Assembly (NCBI RefSeq): GCF_022512515.1
Contig: NZ_JAKWBK010000001.1
Coordinates: 4,562,353-4,626,352, forward strand
Direction: 5' to 3'
Source: Paraniabella hibiscisoli
GTDB lineage: Bacteria; Bacteroidota; Bacteroidia; Chitinophagales; Chitinophagaceae
Length of the DNA: 64,000 nucleotides
A program made the position numbers and the translations under genes. The number at the start of each line of letters is the position of its first letter. Position 1 is the first letter of the stretch. Below are positions 60,681-64,000 of this stretch, piece by piece. The notes under the pieces are model-generated. The model ran no database searches. It worked only from the letters and a program-made list of their open reading frames with translations, and had not been told where the DNA came from.

Positions 60681-61746
60681 GTTTTTTATAGCCATACCTA
60701 TATGTCTGGCATATTCGGGTGGAACGGCATTACCAATAAGGCGTGCTATAGAAGCAATGCTGGGACCATAAAATTTATATGTTTTGGAAAGGATTGCAAA
60801 GTGGCACCTTCTCTCAATGATAACGGTCTGTCTTCTTCCGGGTGTATAAATCTGCCATTGGAAATACTGAAAAACTTGGTTGTAATCGTAGGTGATGGTC
60901 TGTTCCACCAAAGTCTGCCGTAAGTATCTTTAAAAGAATCGTCTCTGCCTATAAAACACTTTAATTGCAAGTGCTCTATATTGGCGAAGCCAAATCTGGT
61001 ACCCCGTCTTTTTTATATATTGTAATCTTTCAGCATTAATACTACTTATCTTTTGTACCGTATGTATAAAAGGAGTAGTATCTTTATGACCGTGCGAAAT
61101 CTTCGGAAAACCATTTTGCTCACCGAGTACATCAGACACCGTTATCGGTTTCGAATTTAGTTTAGCAGGAAAAATAGCTTCGTCGATAACCCGGTTGGCA
61201 ACCAGTGTAAATCTTTTTCTGCTTTGAGGTACACCGTAATCGCAAACATTGTGAACATCAAAATGCACTTTATAGCCTTCTGTTTCGAGCCAATGTATAA
61301 ATCCTGCCAGTCCGCTTTCTTCTTTTGCCGCAATACACCAGGTACATTTTCTACCACAACAAAGCCTGGTCTGAAATATTCTACAAACCTTCTGAATTCG
61401 ATCAATAAGTTTTTAGATTCACTTGATTTTTTCTTGTCAGTGTTTATGATACTCCAAAACTGGCAGGGCTACAACCGATGAGTATCAACTCATCGTCGTT
61501 TCTTTTAGTCCTAGTTTTTTTGAAGTTGCTGCTCTTTCAACTCAAAAACATTGGCCAGAATAAACTGAGCACCATCTATATTTGATTCATATGTTTCTCT
61601 ACACTGTTCTTCGTAATCTATACCGGCCAGAACATTAATTCCGGCCATCTTCATACCATAACTCATGCCGCCACCGCCGCAGAAAAATCTACTGCTTTAA
61701 GCCCGCTGAGCGGAAGATTATTGCCGTTTTTAGTCGTTTTTTTCAT
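60664..61746 (-). CDS. C5-cytosine DNA methyltransferase (frameshifted)
   Basis: About 360 residues from ATG 61746 after repair. Motifs in order: I (LKAVDFF-CGGGGMSYGMKMAG), IV with catalytic Cys (GCSPCQFWS, one T restored near 61466), VI (VVVENVPG), VIII (VPQSRKRFTLVA), IX (NRPSPTIT) and X (LIGNAVPPEYARHIGMAI). Breaks lie near 61690, 61540, 61466, 61320, 61005 and 60790. A missing A near 60688 fuses it to the ATPase frame; restored, it ends KKHANAI stop at 60664, overlapping the ATPase start by 17 bp. Makes 5-methylcytosine and would protect host DNA from the HNH nuclease and supply substrate for vsr repair. Confidence 0.88.
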
Positions 61747-62109
61747 TCGGTCCAAATGTATTACTAAATTTAACTATTTTATACACAATAGTTTGCAAAT
61801 TTCAGTAATTTTATTATTCTTTTACTACAGTATTTTTCTTAACAATACAAAAATACTTTTCATTTTTCGTTAAAAACCGGGGTTTTCCCCGTTTTTTGTT
61901 ACTTTTTTTTACTTATGAGCTGTTGTAGTAACAGCTTTTGATCCTGAGCCACAAAGCTAATTCAACCTCACAAACAAATCAATACTGGAAAACCCTACTT
62001 TTTAATAGAGCAATCTGCAATAGTTATTATTGACAAGAAGCATTCTTCTATTTCTGATTGCAAAATATACTTAGATGATACCGAATTTAGCGGCATTTAC
62101 AATATGTAA
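61747..62109 (+). other. Upstream region of methyltransferase operon with hairpins and a possible 3' gene remnant
   Basis: The A+T-rich stretch 61747-61870 should hold the operon promoter. From 61955 to the stop at 62107-62109 on the plus strand the frame is open without a start (KLIQPHKQINTGKPYFLIEQ, ending FSGIYNM), which looks like the tail of a lost gene. No family recognised. Confidence 0.4.
61872..61936. terminator. Two terminator-like hairpins
   Basis: AAAAACCGGGG-TTTT-CCCCGTTTTTT (61872-61897; bidirectional, one bulged base) and AGCTGTT-GTAGT-AACAGCT followed by TTTT (61918-61940). They isolate the methyltransferase operon from the HNH gene upstream. Confidence 0.65.
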
Positions 62110-62817
62110 TTAAAACCAGCTTTCATAAAGTTCAGATGTTACGATGCTTCTTGCCCCTTTACTTGTATTACAACTGTCACAAAGTAATTGAATATTTGCT
62201 ACATCATTTAAGCCGCCCTGCGCAAGGGGCATAATATGATCGTAATGGTTTTATTATTCATAGAGACGATCCCTGATAGGTCTTTGTGACATAAGCAGCA
62301 CCTGCCGCGATCCCTGAAATAAACAGCTTTCTTGCACCATTCCGGTATATGCACCCGTTTAAGGATACCTGCTTTTGTAAAATACTTTGCAGCTTGTTCA
62401 TATTCTTCTTCGTCAAAATCTACTAAGTTTATACGATCCATGCGCTGTGCTATCATATCATTAAATAATAACAATATTTTGCGGTTATTAAACATCAGGT
62501 AGAAAATTTCGTCTGCAATTTTTTCGTATAAATCCCATAATATGCCAGTCAAATAAAGTTCTTCATGATACTTTTCAACATCATCATAGGTCTTGAACTC
62601 TTCTCCATCCAGGTAGTTTTCCATATTATAATCGTCTAACGCATGTACCGCGTAGAGTGAACTTATCACGGGCGTGTAATTGACAATACTTAAAATCACG
62701 TTCATCGTGCTCGTGCATATCATTGTCAAAAAATTCACCTACAATATATGCTGAATGAATACATGAAATGCACTTTTTTTGAAACGGTTCTGCCAGTTAT
62801 ATATAATATGCCTTCAT
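62110..62817 (-). CDS. Second HNH endonuclease (frameshifted)
   Basis: About 235 residues when joined. The C-terminal HNH site: IPEWCKKAVYFRDRGRCCLCHKDLSG, then (with one A restored near 62245) NHYDHIMPLAQGGLNDVANIQLLCDSCNTSKGA, the CxxC...DHI...LA.GG...N.QLLC..CN pattern. The N-terminal part is acidic and helical (DYNMENYLDGEEFKTYDDVEKYHEEL). The N-terminus is uncertain: a clean frame starts at 62738, but coding continues upstream through KCISCIHSAYIVGEFFDNDM toward an ATG at 62817. It stands alone, transcribed toward the methyltransferase operon. Similar stand-alone HNH genes are often defence accessories. Confidence 0.75.
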
Positions 62818-63115
62818 CGGCGAAAAAGTTACTTATGAAGCCAGGAGCCTCAACGTCGCGGACAAAACATTATTGACAATATTGGCATAATAATAAGTAT
62901 TAAAATATGTATGCCTGAAAAGCCCTTTGTTTTCATTATTGTTAACTTAAGATATTGGATTACTATTGAGAATATTACATCCGCGTGAGGGGATACGGCG
63001 GGCGGCGACTGCAAGGAGGCGATTGCAAAGCACGGAAGCGCAGCGCACCCTACAGTAGCCCGACCCCCACTAAAATATCAACAACAAACAGGGCAGGGCA
63101 CGCCCAAAATAAAAA
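62818..63115. repeat. Intergenic region with G+C-rich repeat
   Basis: About 300 bp without a gene; 62980-63065 (GTGAGGGGATACGGCGGGCG and following) is a diverged copy of the dispersed repeat at 48.9 and 53.6 kb. Confidence 0.5.
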
Positions 63116-63538
63116 CTACCTGTTATTTATCAACTGCTCATATCTGGCAATCATTTCATCTTGTGCTTTTATCATTCTTTCATAAAGAGCCATTTTCTCC
63201 TCATGTAGCTTCATTAGTTCATCAATGGGATTGTTATTGATTGTAGCAACTACTGATGTTCCAATCATAGCCTCTTTATTAAAAGTATTCGCGATTACAT
63301 TCACCGCCTGCTCTTCATCAAAATTCTGGATCGCCTCTACAGGTATTTTCAATAGGGCAGATATTTTTTGAAGTAGGGGAGTATCATCGTTTCCTTCTGC
63401 TCAAGCAGGATACGGCCTGCTGGCTCGCGTTGAGGTCAAAAGCCAGGCATCTTGTTTTATACCCAGCATCGCGGAAACGCGTTTAATGTTGCGGCCTTCG
63501 TGTACTTTATGGTTCGGCATAGCAGTATGTGTTGTCAT
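63116..63538 (-). CDS. XRE-family helix-turn-helix regulator (frameshifted)
   Basis: About 142 residues from ATG 63538 (MTTHTAMPNHKVHEGRNIKR). HTH: GRNIKRVSAMLGIKQDALAFDLNASQQAVSRLLEQKETI, with breaks near 63455, 63420 and 63390. Then LLQKISALLKIPVEAIQNFDEEQAVNVIANTF and a C-terminal coiled coil (MKLHEEKMALYERMIKAQDEMIARYEQLI) for dimerisation. A standard short Bacteroidota XRE regulator; it may control the HNH gene downstream. Confidence 0.75.
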
Positions 63539-63630
63539 AGAGCAAATTTAGTTTTTTCAAATTAGATTATGCAAGCCTAAAGGTACATAAAATACAGGCT
63601 TTTTTGGTAAAACACAGCGGATTTATGTAG

Positions 63631-63963
63631 GAAACAATTGCCCCGGAAAGCAAAGCGCAGGTTCATAAAACCCTGCTCCAGTTCTTTAAGGAGTTAAGAA
63701 AAACTTGGCGCTGAGTTTGGCTATAGAAGCGCTCACAGAAATGTTGCATTTATTGTATCAACTCGGCACCATTAATACGCGCCACTTTAAATGAGCAATT
63801 AGACATAGCCATTATGCAAAAATTACTGGCCAAGCTACACGTGGCTCGCGCCGCAAGCTTTGTCCTGTTGATTGCTTTAGGTAAGCTGTGCGTTGAAAAT
63901 TCTAAAAATGTCGATAAAATTAGCCATATCGAAAAGGATATATTTGAGTTGGAAGACTGCTAA
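63631..63963 (+). other. Open fragments at window edge, unrecognised
   Basis: Two overlapping open stretches without a clear start: 63631-63794 (with one A restored: ESKAQVHKTLLQFFKELRKN, LAIEALTEMLHLLYQLG) and about 63740-63963 (NEQLDIAIMQKLLAKLHVAR ... DIFELEDC). Helical content is high. Probably coding, but neither start nor family could be set. Confidence 0.35.
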
Positions 63964-64000
63964 TTATAACCAGAAGCAGGTGTTATATCCTTTATCGCTC

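Overview
The window looks like a chromosomal segment of a Bacteroidota bacterium, most likely Chitinophagaceae-like. The signs are two SusC/SusD outer-membrane uptake loci, an ECF sigma/FecR pair, DUF4843 and PKD-like lipoproteins, TlpA-type thioredoxins and 'LLxSC' lipoprotein signals. The family assignment is inference. No rRNA, tRNA or CRISPR was recognised.

The sequence carries many one-base losses, almost all in homopolymers (GGG read as GG, A and T runs one short). They split at least twenty otherwise intact genes, including the Walker A motif of MutS2, susC/susD, fecR, tlpA, a radical SAM gene, a rhomboid gene, the DNA methyltransferase and its ATPase. In most cases adding one base restores the family sequence exactly. 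I read them as base-calling errors of a draft assembly, so gene spans below are reconstructed across the breaks.

Layout. 1-7.4 kb (minus strand): susC, susD, a secreted endonuclease/exonuclease/phosphatase-family hydrolase and an alpha/beta-hydrolase esterase. 8.1-21.2 kb (plus strand): ECF sigma, FecR, an STN-type SusC, SusD, DUF4843 lipoprotein, PKD-like lipoprotein, two thioredoxin-fold proteins and a retropepsin-like protease, forming one regulated uptake locus. 21.3-33.5 kb: housekeeping and small envelope genes (CAP protein, radical SAM, arginase-family enzyme, MsrA, TfoX-like, DUF4279, DUF2931, DUF2384-like). 33.5-45.3 kb: an accessory stretch with hypothetical genes, a YhcG/DUF1016 nuclease between direct repeats, palindromic islands, a rhomboid protease and a tandem array of about 170-bp repeats. 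45.3-50.8 kb: MutS2-like ATPase, DUF922 lipoprotein, Dabb protein, aldo/keto reductase and a ParDE toxin-antitoxin pair with its operator.

50.8-63.5 kb is the most interesting part. A DUF763 gene is interrupted by a complete IS3-family element with a 4-bp target duplication. Next to it lies a defence-like cluster: a vsr gene, an IS481-like element, then a tight minus-strand operon of a C5-cytosine DNA methyltransferase, a very long ATPase that appears to join a MORC-like GHKL ATPase to a histidine-kinase-like GHKL ATPase through a coiled coil, a receiver-like protein, and an HNH endonuclease. A second HNH gene and an XRE regulator lie upstream. This resembles the restriction-modification neighbourhoods known for prokaryotic MORC-family ATPases, but the kinase-like and receiver-like parts suggest an added signalling step.
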